Shown: positions 35,130 through 43,298 of the stretch, one piece after another
How the letters are laid out: each line of letters opens with the position of its first letter
Position numbering within the stretch: the first letter of the stretch is position 1
NCBI RefSeq assembly: GCF_036248275.1
Contig: NZ_CP109181.1
Location: forward strand, 5,022,001-5,086,000
Reading direction: 5' to 3'
Length of the DNA stretch: 64,000 nucleotides
From: Streptomyces sp. NBC_01716
GTDB taxonomy: Bacteria; Actinomycetota; Actinomycetes; Streptomycetales; Streptomycetaceae
The notes under the pieces: model-generated
What the model was told of the DNA's origin: nothing
What the model saw: the letters and a program-made list of their open reading frames with translations, nothing else
The model's database searches: none
Position numbers and translations under genes: made by a program

Positions 35130-36122
35130 ATGAGCCCTGTTCCGACCAAAAAGATAACGGTAGCGACAAACCTGCCGCGTACCGCCGTACTTCTGGCGCT
35201 CCTGGTGGCAGCGGTCGCGGTGGTCGTCCCGGCTCTCGACAGCGCCCTCACCGACGCGCCGTCCCCCGGCCCCGGCCCCGCCGAAGGCCCCTCGTCGGGG
35301 CTGGAGCGCCGGCTCTCCGCGTACGCCACGGAGGTCGTCGCGGACTCCCGCTTCCGGCCCCCGGACCGCGCCGAACGCGAGGCTCTCGCCGAGGGCGTGG
35401 CCCTGTATGTGGGCGGTGAGCACGCGAAGGCCGAGCGCAGGCTGGCCGATGCGGACTTCGGCGTACGGATCGTGCGGGACACCCCGCGCGAAGGGGACGG
35501 CCCCGGCCGCCGGTACGCGGAGATCGCAGACCGGGGCGACGAGTCGCGGCGCGGCTGGGGACGGGTCTACATCGACCTGGACACCGCGCCGCGCTACAGC
35601 GTGCAGGTCCCGCACCCGGTCGCCGACGCGTACACCGACCGCCTCGGCGCGGGCGTACTGCGCGGCGCCCCCGGCGGCATCCTGGTCATCGCGGGCGCCC
35701 ACCGCCGGGCGGGCGAGGGCGACGCGGCCGATGTCGCCCACCGCAGGGACACGGTCTTCCACGCGATCGCCGCCGAACTCGTGGACCGGTCCATCCCCGG
35801 CATCCAGGTCCACGGCTACGCCGACAGCACCCTCCCCGGCCGCGATCTCGTCATCTCCACGGGCGCGGGCGACCACGCGCGCCCCCAGGCCCGCACGCTC
35901 GCGGGCGCGTTGGACGACTCCGGGTTCCGCGTCTGCCGAGCCTGGGAGGAGAAGTGCCCGCTCGAAGGCCGTAACAACAAACAGGGCAGACTCGCCGCCG
36001 ACGAGGGGGTGCCCTTCCTGCACGTCGAGGTGAACCGGACGGTACGGGGCGACGCGGCGCGCACGGACCGCGCGGTCGCGGCGATGGCGGCGGCGGTGCG
36101 GGAGTGGGGCGGCGGAAATTGA
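35130..36122 (+). CDS. Putative membrane-anchored or secreted hydrolase next to the capA-like gene
   Basis: This 330-residue protein has an N-terminal hydrophobic helix (RTAVLLALLVAAVAVVVPAL) followed by a Pro/Gly linker, so the rest is outside the membrane. The second half has the layout of a small metallohydrolase: ILVIAGAHRRAGEGD, AHRRDTVFHAIAAELV, IQVHGYADSTLPG, LVISTGAG and FLHVEVNRTVR. Conserved-looking His and Glu residues at strand ends recall N-formylglutamate amidohydrolase or poly-gamma-glutamate hydrolase type folds, but I cannot assign a family with certainty. It is transcribed divergently from the CapA-like gene, so a role in processing the same polymer is a reasonable inference. 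No clear ribosome binding site precedes the ATG. Confidence 0.6.
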   Translation: MSPVPTKKITVATNLPRTAVLLALLVAAVAVVVPALDSALTDAPSPGPGPAEGPSSGLERRLSAYATEVVADSRFRPPDRAEREALAEGVALYVGGEHAKAERRLADADFGVRIVRDTPREGDGPGRRYAEIADRGDESRRGWGRVYIDLDTAPRYSVQVPHPVADAYTDRLGAGVLRGAPGGILVIAGAHRRAGEGDAADVAHRRDTVFHAIAAELVDRSIPGIQVHGYADSTLPGRDLVISTGAGDHARPQARTLAGALDDSGFRVCRAWEEKCPLEGRNNKQGRLAADEGVPFLHVEVNRTVRGDAARTDRAVAAMAAAVREWGGGN

Positions 36123-36158
36123 CCTGCGGCGCCGTGCCGATCCGTACAGAGTGACCGG

Positions 36159-36563
36159 ATGACTTCTCGCGTACGACACCTGACGATCGACAGCACCGAC
36201 GCCTACCGCCTGGGCACCTTCTGGGCGGAGGTACTCGGCACGACGGTCGCCCCCGACGACAACCCCGGCGACGACGAGGTCCTGGTGGCCGCGGACGGCA
36301 TCACGCTGCTGTTCGTGACGGTCCCGGAACCCAAGCCGACGAAGAACCGCCTCCACGTGGACCTCGAACCCCAGGACCGAACCCGCGAGGAGGAAATCAC
36401 CCGCCTCCTGACCCTGGGCGCCACCCTGCTCTCCGACCACCGCCGCCCGGACGGCCTGGGCTGGGCGACGCTGGCGGACATCGAGGGCAACGAGTTCTGC
36501 GTGGAACGCAGCAGGGCGGAACGGTCGTCGAGCACGCCGGCGGTCGCGGCGGAGGCGCCGTAG
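36159..36563 (+). CDS. VOC (glyoxalase/bleomycin resistance) superfamily protein
   Basis: This 134-residue protein shows the paired beta-alpha-beta-beta-beta units of the vicinal oxygen chelate fold. Likely metal-site positions are the His of VRHLTIDSTD at the N-terminus, the His of NRLHVDLEP in the middle and a Glu in ADIEGNEFCVE near the end. Streptomycetes carry many such single-domain proteins, whose substrates range from antibiotics to small metabolites. Nothing in the neighbourhood identifies its partner. It begins 37 bp after the putative hydrolase gene and may be co-transcribed with it. Confidence 0.8.
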   Translation: MTSRVRHLTIDSTDAYRLGTFWAEVLGTTVAPDDNPGDDEVLVAADGITLLFVTVPEPKPTKNRLHVDLEPQDRTREEEITRLLTLGATLLSDHRRPDGLGWATLADIEGNEFCVERSRAERSSSTPAVAAEAP

Positions 36564-36696
36564 GCCCGCCGTGCCTGAACACCGCGCGACCGTCGGCCCG
36601 TTGACGGTGGCAAGTTCAGGCAAGTTCCTGGCCTCCGGAGCGGACGCACGGCAACATCAGCCGTACAGAACGTCACCGGCGGTGGAGGTGGGCTGC

Positions 36697-36924
36697 ATGG
36701 CCCTGCGCAAACTCGGCAAGGATCCCGAGAGCCCCAACGGGGGCTCTCCCACGGTGTATCTGGACGACACCACGGACAGCTACCTTGTCCAGGGCCTGAG
36801 GGTTCTGGACAGGGAGCGCCTGACGCAGATGGACATCCCTGAACACGAGACGGTGGTGGAGATTCCCAGGCGCATGGTGCAGTTCTTCCTGGAGGTGAAG
36901 AGTGGGAAAGCTACCGACCTTTGA
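36697..36924 (+). CDS. Small protein preceding a DUF6879 gene
   Basis: The ATG at 36697 lies behind GGAGGTGGGCTGC and gives 75 residues (MALRKLGKDPESPNGGSPTV, ending VEIPRRMVQFFLEVKSGK). I do not recognise a domain family. Its end overlaps the next gene by 23 bp, and the same pairing with DUF6879 and an XRE regulator recurs in actinomycetes, so it is probably a functional member of that unit. The sequence looks like a small mixed alpha/beta protein without a membrane segment. Confidence 0.7.
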   Translation: MALRKLGKDPESPNGGSPTVYLDDTTDSYLVQGLRVLDRERLTQMDIPEHETVVEIPRRMVQFFLEVKSGKATDL

Positions 36925-37414
36925 CGAGCTGTTCCAGAACTGCCGGAGTTCGGCGGTGCATCTGGAGATGCGCGATGGCTACATGAAGTCGGACCCCGCC
37001 TTCATCGACTGGCGCGCCGGGCAGCGTATCGACGCGGCCGAGCGCTGGCCGGACTGGTACGAGCTGGTGCGCAAAGCGACCGCTCGCGGGGTGGAGGTAC
37101 GCCGGGCCCGTATCGTTTCGGAACCCGTCAGCGAATACATCCGCTTCGAGCACGAGGTGACGGAAGGACTGAACATCGCGGCCGGAGAGAAGGTCCGTTG
37201 GCTCTCCCGTCGTCACGCGACGGGCATCGCTCTTCCCGGCAATGACTTCTGGCTGTTCGATGAGAGTCTCGTTCTCATCAACCACTTCGACGGGGATGGT
37301 GACTCCCTTGAGCACGATGTGACGACCGACCCCGAAGTGGCAAAGCTCTGCGCCTCAGCTTTCGAGACCGTGTGGGAACTGGGAACGGAACACGGGGAAT
37401 ACCGGCCGAGCTGA
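36902..37414 (+). CDS. DUF6879 family protein
   Basis: This 170-residue protein starts at a GTG inside the end of the preceding gene. The text FDELFQNCRSSAVHLEMRDGY, WYELVRKATARGVEVRRARI and SRRHATGIALPGNDFWLFD fits the DUF6879 family, which in streptomycetes is found beside XRE/DUF5753 regulators. No catalytic motif is evident. The function is unknown; co-operation with the downstream regulator is suggested by conserved pairing and overlap. Confidence 0.75.
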   Translation: MGKLPTFDELFQNCRSSAVHLEMRDGYMKSDPAFIDWRAGQRIDAAERWPDWYELVRKATARGVEVRRARIVSEPVSEYIRFEHEVTEGLNIAAGEKVRWLSRRHATGIALPGNDFWLFDESLVLINHFDGDGDSLEHDVTTDPEVAKLCASAFETVWELGTEHGEYRPS

Positions 37415-37446
37415 CCACCATCCGAACCGCACGGACATCTCAGGTC

Positions 37447-38319
37447 ATGCGATCCTCACGGCATCCACCGTCGCCGCCATCCTCGTCAAGCGTCAAGGAG
37501 GCCACAAAGGCTCTGGGGTTACGTCTTCGGGAGATCCGGAAGAACGCCGGACTCACCTCTCGCGCGTTGGCCGGGAGAGCCGGCTGGCACGAATCGAAGT
37601 GCTCCCGCTTCGAGAGCGGGAGCCGACGTCCTTCCGAGACCGACCTGCGCGTCTGGGCACTTCACTGCGGAGTCCCGCAGCTCGCCGAAGAATTGGTGAC
37701 AACCGCGCGCGGTATCGAAGGCATGTATGTCGAGTGGCGTCGTATGGAGCAGACCGGGCTCAAACGTGCCCAGGAATCCGTACTTCCCCTCTGGGAACGA
37801 ACTCGGCGGTTTCGTATCTACTCGTCCTGGCTCATCCCGGGCCCCGTGCAGACAGCGCCGTACATCGAGGCGCTGCTGAATGCCATCCGCGATCGTCGGG
37901 GGCTTGTCGACGATGTGGAGGAGGCTGTCCGGGTACGCGTGGATAAGCAGCGCATTCTTCATGAGGGTGACCATCGCTTCGCCCTTGTTCTGGAGGAGAG
38001 TGTCCTCCGCCACCGCATCGGCGGCCCGGAGGTCATGACGGGCCAGCTAAGACACCTTCTCGCGGCTGCGTCCCTTCCCTCGGTGAGCCTCGGCATCATC
38101 CCCATGACCGCTGATCGCACCAGCCTCTGGCCGGTCGAGGGATTTTTCCTTTTCGACGAGGCAGAGGTAAATGTCGAGTTGGTATCGGCGCATCTCAGTG
38201 TGAAACATTCCCATGAGATCGACATGTACGTTCAGATGTTCTCGGATCTGTCGGAACTCGCCGTTCGCGGCCCAGCGGCAAGAGAATTGATCAGTGCGGC
38301 CATTGAATCTCTCCGGTGA
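37447..38319 (+). CDS. XRE-family regulator with DUF5753 domain
   Basis: From the ATG at 37447 the protein has 290 residues. The helix-turn-helix lies at about 25-80 (LGLRLREIRKNAGLTSRALA, ESKCSRFESGSRRPSE). The DUF5753 part is recognisable by IYSSWLIPGPVQTAPYIEAL, HRIGGPEVMTGQLRHLL and SLGIIPMTADRTSLWPVEGF. There is no clear ribosome site before this ATG; an upstream in-frame GTG within the DUF6879 gene is possible, so the start is uncertain. It is the third gene of the unit at 36697-38319, and it differs from the two other XRE/DUF5753 proteins in this window in partner type. Confidence 0.87.
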   Translation: MRSSRHPPSPPSSSSVKEATKALGLRLREIRKNAGLTSRALAGRAGWHESKCSRFESGSRRPSETDLRVWALHCGVPQLAEELVTTARGIEGMYVEWRRMEQTGLKRAQESVLPLWERTRRFRIYSSWLIPGPVQTAPYIEALLNAIRDRRGLVDDVEEAVRVRVDKQRILHEGDHRFALVLEESVLRHRIGGPEVMTGQLRHLLAAASLPSVSLGIIPMTADRTSLWPVEGFFLFDEAEVNVELVSAHLSVKHSHEIDMYVQMFSDLSELAVRGPAARELISAAIESLR

Positions 38320-38402
38320 TTGCAGGCAAGTTCCGGCAAAGTCATTGATGACCCATTCCCCCGCCTTTAGCGTCGGACTCCGCCAATCTGTTGGAGGAGC
38401 AC

Positions 38403-38816
38403 ATGCGTACCGCCACCAAGAGCACAGTCGAACTTGACGAGTTGGGCAAGTTCTTCACCGTCACCGCACGTCGGCTCGAAGCCGGCCACACCGCACCGGA
38501 GATGTTCTCCACGGCGATCGACGCCGTGTGGCACGAATTGGCCGACGCACCCCAGGCTCACGCCGCGTTCACCACCGAGCACGCCGGTCGAGAGCTCACC
38601 CATGTCGAGACGGCGGGACGCGGACCCATCGCCTGGGTGACCGCGTACGAGGAGATGTACGGCCCACTGCCGGAGATCTGGTTCACCCACGCGGACGGCA
38701 CGATCAACGAGCGGTCCCTGGCCTTCTACCGGAAGACCGGCACGGTAGTGGCCGAGTGGGACTGCTCACCCACGCCCAGCGACGGCGACATGGCGCCGAA
38801 AGCGGCCACACGGTGA
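38403..38816 (+). CDS. Uncharacterised protein, first gene of a four-gene set
   Basis: The ATG at 38403 is preceded by TTGGAGGAGCAC and gives 137 residues. I do not recognise the family. The sequence is soluble, with helices around TVELDELGKFFTVTARRLEA and MFSTAIDAVWHELAD, and a Trp/Tyr-rich centre (PIAWVTAYEEMYGPLPEIWF). The stop codon overlaps the GTG of the next gene (GTGA), so the two are translationally coupled. The set continues with an interrupted gene, a kinase-like protein and an acetyltransferase. Confidence 0.7.
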   Translation: MRTATKSTVELDELGKFFTVTARRLEAGHTAPEMFSTAIDAVWHELADAPQAHAAFTTEHAGRELTHVETAGRGPIAWVTAYEEMYGPLPEIWFTHADGTINERSLAFYRKTGTVVAEWDCSPTPSDGDMAPKAATR

Positions 38817-39466
38817 TCACCGCACCGACCGACGGAGCGTCCCGGCCCACCGCCGGGGCGCTCCGCCTCGTTGAGCCCCGGTCGGGGAATCCCGCGAGCG
38901 TGGACGTGTCCGGTTACGTCGAGGCGATGTACGGGCACTGCCCGTTCCTCGAAGCGTCCATCGCCCGGGGCATGACGGGCTGGACGGTGTACGAGATCGC
39001 GACGGGAGCCGAACGGTGCGCGGTCGAAGCGGAGTTGTTCCACGCCGCGGTGCACGCCGCTGAGCGGGTACGTCTGTCGGCGAGGCGGAATGGCGCGCTC
39101 GGCTGCGAGAACATCGTCCTTCTGGCCGGTGCGTCGAACACCGACCACCGGAAACTCATGGCATGGCCCCACTGGGCGCTGAAGCACCTGTACGGCCCGG
39201 TGGGGATCATGTTCGGGAAGTTCGCCCAAGGCGTCCAGGGGCGGGACAGGTTCGGTCGGCTCATCCCGGCGGCCCCGTTCTCGTTCCTCCCCGTTCGGGC
39301 CTCGGTGTGACGGCTCGACCCGGAGTTCCTGAAGGACACCCCCGAGCTCTCGATGGCACTGGCCACCGCGGAGGACGACGGCCGCGATGTGTTCGAGAGA
39401 ATCCCCTGCGACTGGAAGACGGCACGAGAATGGGCGAGTTCGCTCCCTGCCCCGCGGAAGCGCTGA
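38813..39466 (+). pseudogene. DUF6875-like gene with an in-frame TGA at 39308-39310
   Basis: The frame from the GTG at 38813 gives 165 residues to a TGA at 39308 (text includes YGHCPFLEASIARGMTGWTV, then PHWALKHLYGPVGIMFGKFA). Directly after that TGA the same frame continues for 51 codons with protein-like text (RLDPEFLKDTPELSMALATA, then DGRDVFERIPCDWK) to a second TGA at 39464. The full product would be about 217 residues, the size I expect for DUF6875-like proteins. This suggests a nonsense mutation, such as CGA to TGA, or a sequence error. The shorter protein may still be made. Function is unknown. The extension overlaps the kinase-like start at 39430. Confidence 0.6.
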
Positions 39467-40296
39467 GGGCCGCCGAGGCCGTCTGTGGCCGCCCTGTCGA
39501 GTTGACGGAGATCACGGACCGGCGCGGCTCCGCCGTGTGGAGGGCAACGGGTGCCGTCGCCACCATGGCCGTCAAGTACGGCTACGGAGAAGGCGAGGGG
39601 ACCACCGCGCGGGAAGCCGCGGTCCTGGACCAGCTCTCCGGCTACACCGTCGTGGCGGGGCGAGCCGCCGGGGGCTTCTGGTACGTCACGCCCTGGCTGG
39701 AGGGGCCGTCGACCTGGAAGGTCTTCGCGCCGGTCCGCGACGGCAGGGACACCCAGGACCGGCGGGGCGACCGCGCTCCGGTCCTCGCGGGCGCTGTCGA
39801 ACTGTGCCGCGCTGTCGCCGGACTCCACGCCGCAGGATGGGTCCACGGTGACCTCCAGCCCTCCCACGGCATCCACACGGGTACCGGCGTCGGACTCATC
39901 GACTTCGCGTGGTCGTGGCACGAAGGTACGGGTACGGCCCGCTGGCGGGCGTTCTACGGCGGCATCACGCACCTCGTCGCACCGGAGTTGGCCGCGTGGA
40001 TCACCGACGGGCCGCAACCCGTAGTGCCATCCGCGCGGTCCGACGTCTATGCCCTCGCCGGAGTGCTCTGGACCTGTGCGACCGGCAGGTGGCCGCTGGA
40101 CTACACCGCGGCCGGCATCCAGCCGGACGTAGGACCGGCCGAGCGGCGGGCGGCCATCGCTGTCGGCAACATCCCGCTGGATTCCGCCACCCCGTGGCCG
40201 GAGTTCCAGGACGTGCTGCGCCCCGTCCTGCTGTCCGGCCCCGACGACCGGCCCACAGCGGTCGAACTCGGCAACGCGCTGGCGTCACTGACGTGA
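39430..40296 (+). CDS. Protein kinase-like/APH-fold phosphotransferase with unusual catalytic motifs
   Basis: The ATG at 39430 gives 288 residues. A kinase fold is visible: Lys49 in MAVKYGYG, Glu62 in a predicted alpha-C helix, the catalytic loop WVHGDLQPSHGI (Asp141) and the metal-binding segment LIDFAW (Asp158). Two departures stand out. The loop has His146 where the usual HxDxxxxN has Asn, and DFG is DFA. A C-lobe segment ARSDVYALAGVLWTCATGRW resembles Ser/Thr kinases more than aminoglycoside kinases. It may phosphorylate a protein or small molecule, possibly with the adjacent acetyltransferase; the substrate is unknown. The stop overlaps the next start (TGATG). Confidence 0.8.
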   Translation: MGEFAPCPAEALRAAEAVCGRPVELTEITDRRGSAVWRATGAVATMAVKYGYGEGEGTTAREAAVLDQLSGYTVVAGRAAGGFWYVTPWLEGPSTWKVFAPVRDGRDTQDRRGDRAPVLAGAVELCRAVAGLHAAGWVHGDLQPSHGIHTGTGVGLIDFAWSWHEGTGTARWRAFYGGITHLVAPELAAWITDGPQPVVPSARSDVYALAGVLWTCATGRWPLDYTAAGIQPDVGPAERRAAIAVGNIPLDSATPWPEFQDVLRPVLLSGPDDRPTAVELGNALASLT

Positions 40297-40832
40297 TGGA
40301 GCTGAGGGAGCTGACATCGGACGACGCGCCGGAAGTCCAGAGAATCTACAGTGGCCGGTCGTTGCGATTCCTGGGCCGTGGCCCGATGGGCGCCGATGAG
40401 GCAGCGGCGTACGTCGCCGCGGCGACGGCCCGGCCCCGTCTCCGGTTCATCCTCGGCATCAACGCCGAGGGGGACTTGGTCGGCATCATCAAGCTGAACG
40501 TGACCAACGGCGAGGGTCGCCTGAGCTACATCCTGCGCCACGACTCCTGGGGACGGGGCTTCGCCACCGGTGCCGTGACCGAACTGCTGGCGCTCGCCTT
40601 CGGCGCACTGTCCCTGTCCACCGTGCGCGCCAAGCACCAGGTGGAGAACGGAGCCTCCGGAAGAGTCCTGGTGAAAGCGGGCTTTACGTACACAGGAACG
40701 GCGGACGGCTTCTCGCAGTATGTCGCGAAGCGCACACAGCCTGGTGACCAGTGGCCTCTCAATGTTCCGGTTGGTTCACGGCGTTGTCCCGGCCGGGTCC
40801 TGGACTCACCGTTGCCGGGGCGGCGGCGTTAA
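40296..40832 (+). CDS. GNAT-family N-acetyltransferase
   Basis: The ATG at 40296 overlaps the kinase stop codon and gives 178 residues. The RimJ/RimL-like GNAT core is clear: MELRELTSDDAPEVQRIYSG at the start, a beta strand FILGINAEGDLVGIIKLNV, and the acetyl-CoA loop SWGRGFATGAVTELLALAF. The last 30 residues after YVAKRTQPG are low-complexity and the stop may be late. Members acetylate protein N-termini, aminoglycosides or small amines. Here it closes the four-gene set with the kinase-like protein; both could modify the same product, which is not identified. Confidence 0.8.
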   Translation: MELRELTSDDAPEVQRIYSGRSLRFLGRGPMGADEAAAYVAAATARPRLRFILGINAEGDLVGIIKLNVTNGEGRLSYILRHDSWGRGFATGAVTELLALAFGALSLSTVRAKHQVENGASGRVLVKAGFTYTGTADGFSQYVAKRTQPGDQWPLNVPVGSRRCPGRVLDSPLPGRRR

Positions 40833-40910
40833 CGTACCTGGTCGCAGGACCGTGCGCCTTTGCGGGCGCGGTCTGCTCATGCTCATACGACTTCACGGGG
40901 GTACGGCGAT

Positions 40911-42140
40911 ATGTTCACGGGGTACAGCACAGCGGGCGCCAGGTCCTCCCGGCGGCGGATACTTCGGCTGGCCGGGGGCGGTCTCATTGTGACAGCCCTG
41001 GGGGCCGGGACGGCCGGCTGCCGCGAGGACGTGGTTGACGAAGAGGGCGCCGGGGGCTCCGGGGGCGCCGAGACGTCCGAGGGCGCCACCCCCCAGGACG
41101 GGCAGGCGCCCAAGCCGCTGTGGACGAAGCCGATTTCGGCCCAGACGTACGGGGACAACGACGAACTCGTCGCCGTGAACGGCGTGGTGGTGGCGACCGG
41201 TGAGCCGCTGGCCGCCCTCGACGGGGCGACCGGCAAGCCGAAGTGGTCGCTGGAGGGCGGCGCGGTCCCCGGTGCGCCGCTGCTGCTCGGCAACGGCACC
41301 CTGTACTTGGCCAGTGGCCAGTACGACGGCACCGTCGGCGGGTACGACCCGGCTTCGGGCAAGGAGACCTGGCGCAGCCACCTGGGCAAGGAGTACCGGC
41401 AGCCCAGGCCGATCGCGGTGGACGAGAAGCAGGTGTACGTCATCGCCGAGATCCTTGAGGCAGACGGCTCCTCCTACACCAACGTGATCGCCGCGTTGGA
41501 CAGCGCCACCGGCAGGGTGGTGTGGAAGGAGCAGCGCGATGTCGGTACCGAGCAGAGCGGTGTGCACGCCGTCGTACAGGGACGTCACCTCGTCTACACG
41601 GACTTCAAGAAGAACCTCACAGTTCGCGACACGGCCACCGGCAAGCAGGTGTGGACGCAGAAGACGACGAAGACGAGCTTCAGCTCCTTCGCCGTCCACC
41701 AGGATCTGGTGATCGTCCCCCAGGGCCAGAAGCTCCAGGCGTTCAACCTGTCCGACGGCGTCGAGAAGTGGTCCTTGCAGACCGAGAAGTTCGACACGTT
41801 CAAGGAGCCGACCGTCCTGGAGGACGTACTCCACATCGCGGACAGCGGCAGGACGCTCTGGTCCATCGAGCCGCAGACCGGAAAGAAGATCTGGCAGTCC
41901 AAGGCCCTCGCGGAGGCGAACGCCCAGGTACCCCGGCAGTTCGTCAAGGTGGGCGGCACGCTCTACGGAGCCACCGACCTCGACAAGCAGGGCGGCATTC
42001 ACGCCTTCGACGCGAAGACCGGTGCCCTGCGCTGGACGTTCAACGACAAGTCCGGCGACTACCACGCGTGGATCGTGGCCACCGACGGCAAGCACGTCTT
42101 CGCCCTGCACGGCAAGCAGTTGCACGCGCTTCCCGTGTAG
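40911..42140 (+). CDS. Tat-type lipoprotein with PQQ-like beta-propeller
   Basis: Starting at the ATG at 40911 gives 409 residues with a twin-arginine lipoprotein signal (SSRRRILRLAGGGLIVTALG, lipobox TAGC). An acidic Gly/Ser linker is followed by a seven- or eight-bladed propeller of PQQ-binding-like repeats: LAALDGATGKPKWSLEGG, GGYDPASGKETWRSHLG, IAALDSATGRVVWKEQ, TVRDTATGKQVWTQKTT, SIEPQTGKKIWQSK and HAFDAKTGALRWTFND. Such extracytoplasmic propellers usually act as scaffolds or ligand binders; no dehydrogenase residues are apparent. It ends at a strong hairpin. It may be an isolated gene. Confidence 0.87.
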   Translation: MFTGYSTAGARSSRRRILRLAGGGLIVTALGAGTAGCREDVVDEEGAGGSGGAETSEGATPQDGQAPKPLWTKPISAQTYGDNDELVAVNGVVVATGEPLAALDGATGKPKWSLEGGAVPGAPLLLGNGTLYLASGQYDGTVGGYDPASGKETWRSHLGKEYRQPRPIAVDEKQVYVIAEILEADGSSYTNVIAALDSATGRVVWKEQRDVGTEQSGVHAVVQGRHLVYTDFKKNLTVRDTATGKQVWTQKTTKTSFSSFAVHQDLVIVPQGQKLQAFNLSDGVEKWSLQTEKFDTFKEPTVLEDVLHIADSGRTLWSIEPQTGKKIWQSKALAEANAQVPRQFVKVGGTLYGATDLDKQGGIHAFDAKTGALRWTFNDKSGDYHAWIVATDGKHVFALHGKQLHALPV

Positions 42141-42162
42141 CGGGTACGGCTTCCGAAACATC

Positions 42163-42195
42163 TGTGGGCTGCCTCCGGGAGGGAGGCAGCCCACA
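42163..42195. terminator. Bidirectional terminator
   Basis: TGTGGGCTGCCTCC (42163-42176) pairs perfectly with 42182-42195 over 14 bp with a five-base loop. It separates the convergent propeller lipoprotein and DUF397 genes. Confidence 0.85.
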
Positions 42196-42204
42196 AGACG
42201 GATG

Positions 42205-42414
42205 CTAGATGTCCCCGCCGACAAGGCCGTTGACGAAGGCGGTCCATGCGTTGCCGGTGAGGATGAAGGCGGGCCCGTGGGGATTCTTGGAGTCGCGTAC
42301 GGCCATGGCGCGGCCGGGTAGTTGTGCGCCTTCGACGCAGTTGCCGCCGTGGTCGTTGCTGTAGCTCGACTTGAACCAGTCGGCGCCGGCCAGCGTGTCA
42401 GCCGTGGTCGTCAT
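42205..42414 (-). CDS. DUF397 protein of the WhiJ-like cluster
   Basis: The ATG at 42414 gives 69 residues with the DUF397 pattern WFKSSYSNDHGGNCVEGAQL, AMAVRDSKNPHGPAF and AWTAFVNGLV. It starts 5 bp after the stop of the XRE regulator, so the two form an operon. The arrangement with a divergent HATPase gene repeats that of the whiJ locus as I know it, where the small protein modulates the regulator during aerial growth. Confidence 0.88.
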   Translation of the reverse strand: MTTTADTLAGADWFKSSYSNDHGGNCVEGAQLPGRAMAVRDSKNPHGPAFILTGNAWTAFVNGLVGGDI

Positions 42415-42419
42415 CGGAA

Positions 42420-43298
42420 TCAAAGCTCCTTCATTGCCTTCTTGATCAGGCTCAGGGACTCCTGCGGCCCGAGAGCGATGGCTTGCAGTTCGCTGAACGC
42501 TTCCTCGTGCAGCTCCACGTCCGACTGGCGCCTGCTCACCCACGAGTCAGCCAGGTTCTCGAAGTAGATGATCGGCTTGAGAGCGTCCCGGTCGTGAAAC
42601 TGGAGCGTTGCGAAGGCCCCGTTCATCCCCGGATGGGCACCCGCCTTGAAGGGCACCACCTGGACCCTGACGTTGGGCAGCGCGGCCACGTCAACAATAT
42701 GCGCGAGTTGCGCGCGCATGACCTCCGGGCCTCCCACCTGCTGGTGTAGCACGGCCTCGCTCATGATCGCCGCGAATTTCAGCGGCGCCTCGCGGCGCAG
42801 CGCCTCTTGCCGTGTCATCCGCACGGCCACCATGCGGGCGATCTCCTCCTCACTGAGACCTTGGTGTGCGTTCTGATGCGTCTCGCGCACGTACGCCTCG
42901 GTCTGGAGCAGGCCGGGGACGAACTCGGACTCATAGTTGTGCAGCGCTACCGCCGTGGCCTCCAGACCCAAGAACGCCCTGAAACCAGGGGAGATGACCG
43001 GCCGGTACTCCGTCGACTGCCACCAGTCCCGCTTCCGCTTGGTGACGGCCGCGTACCCCTTCAGCAACTCCGTTGTCTCCTCGTCCGCCCCGAAGATCTG
43101 GCAGAGCGCCATGACGTCGACCGGCTCCACGACCGAGTTCTCTCCCGTCTCCAGTCGGGTGAGCTTCGACGGGCTCCAGTAGAGCTTCTTGACCACCTGA
43201 GTCGACGTCAGCCCGGCCTTCTGCCGGAGGTGGCGAAGTTCGTTGCCCAGGTGCAAGCGGCACAGGGCCGGGGTTGCCGACTCGATGTCCGTGATCAT
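42420..43298 (-). CDS. XRE-family regulator with DUF5753 domain (WhiJ-like)
   Basis: The ATG at 43298 behind AGAGGACGGCAG gives 292 residues. The helix-turn-helix occupies about 15-75 (LGNELRHLRQKAGLTSTQVV, SPSKLTRLETGENSVV). The DUF5753 region shows YESEFVPGLLQTEAYVRETH, VGGPEVMRAQLAHIVDVAAL and VVPFKAGAHPGMNGAFATL, the last closely parallel to the regulator at 20234. Being paired with DUF397 and facing an AbaA-type HATPase, it probably acts in development or a linked signalling role. It is likely to regulate the divergent promoter region at 43299-43561. Confidence 0.9.
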   Translation of the reverse strand: MITDIESATPALCRLHLGNELRHLRQKAGLTSTQVVKKLYWSPSKLTRLETGENSVVEPVDVMALCQIFGADEETTELLKGYAAVTKRKRDWWQSTEYRPVISPGFRAFLGLEATAVALHNYESEFVPGLLQTEAYVRETHQNAHQGLSEEEIARMVAVRMTRQEALRREAPLKFAAIMSEAVLHQQVGGPEVMRAQLAHIVDVAALPNVRVQVVPFKAGAHPGMNGAFATLQFHDRDALKPIIYFENLADSWVSRRQSDVELHEEAFSELQAIALGPQESLSLIKKAMKEL

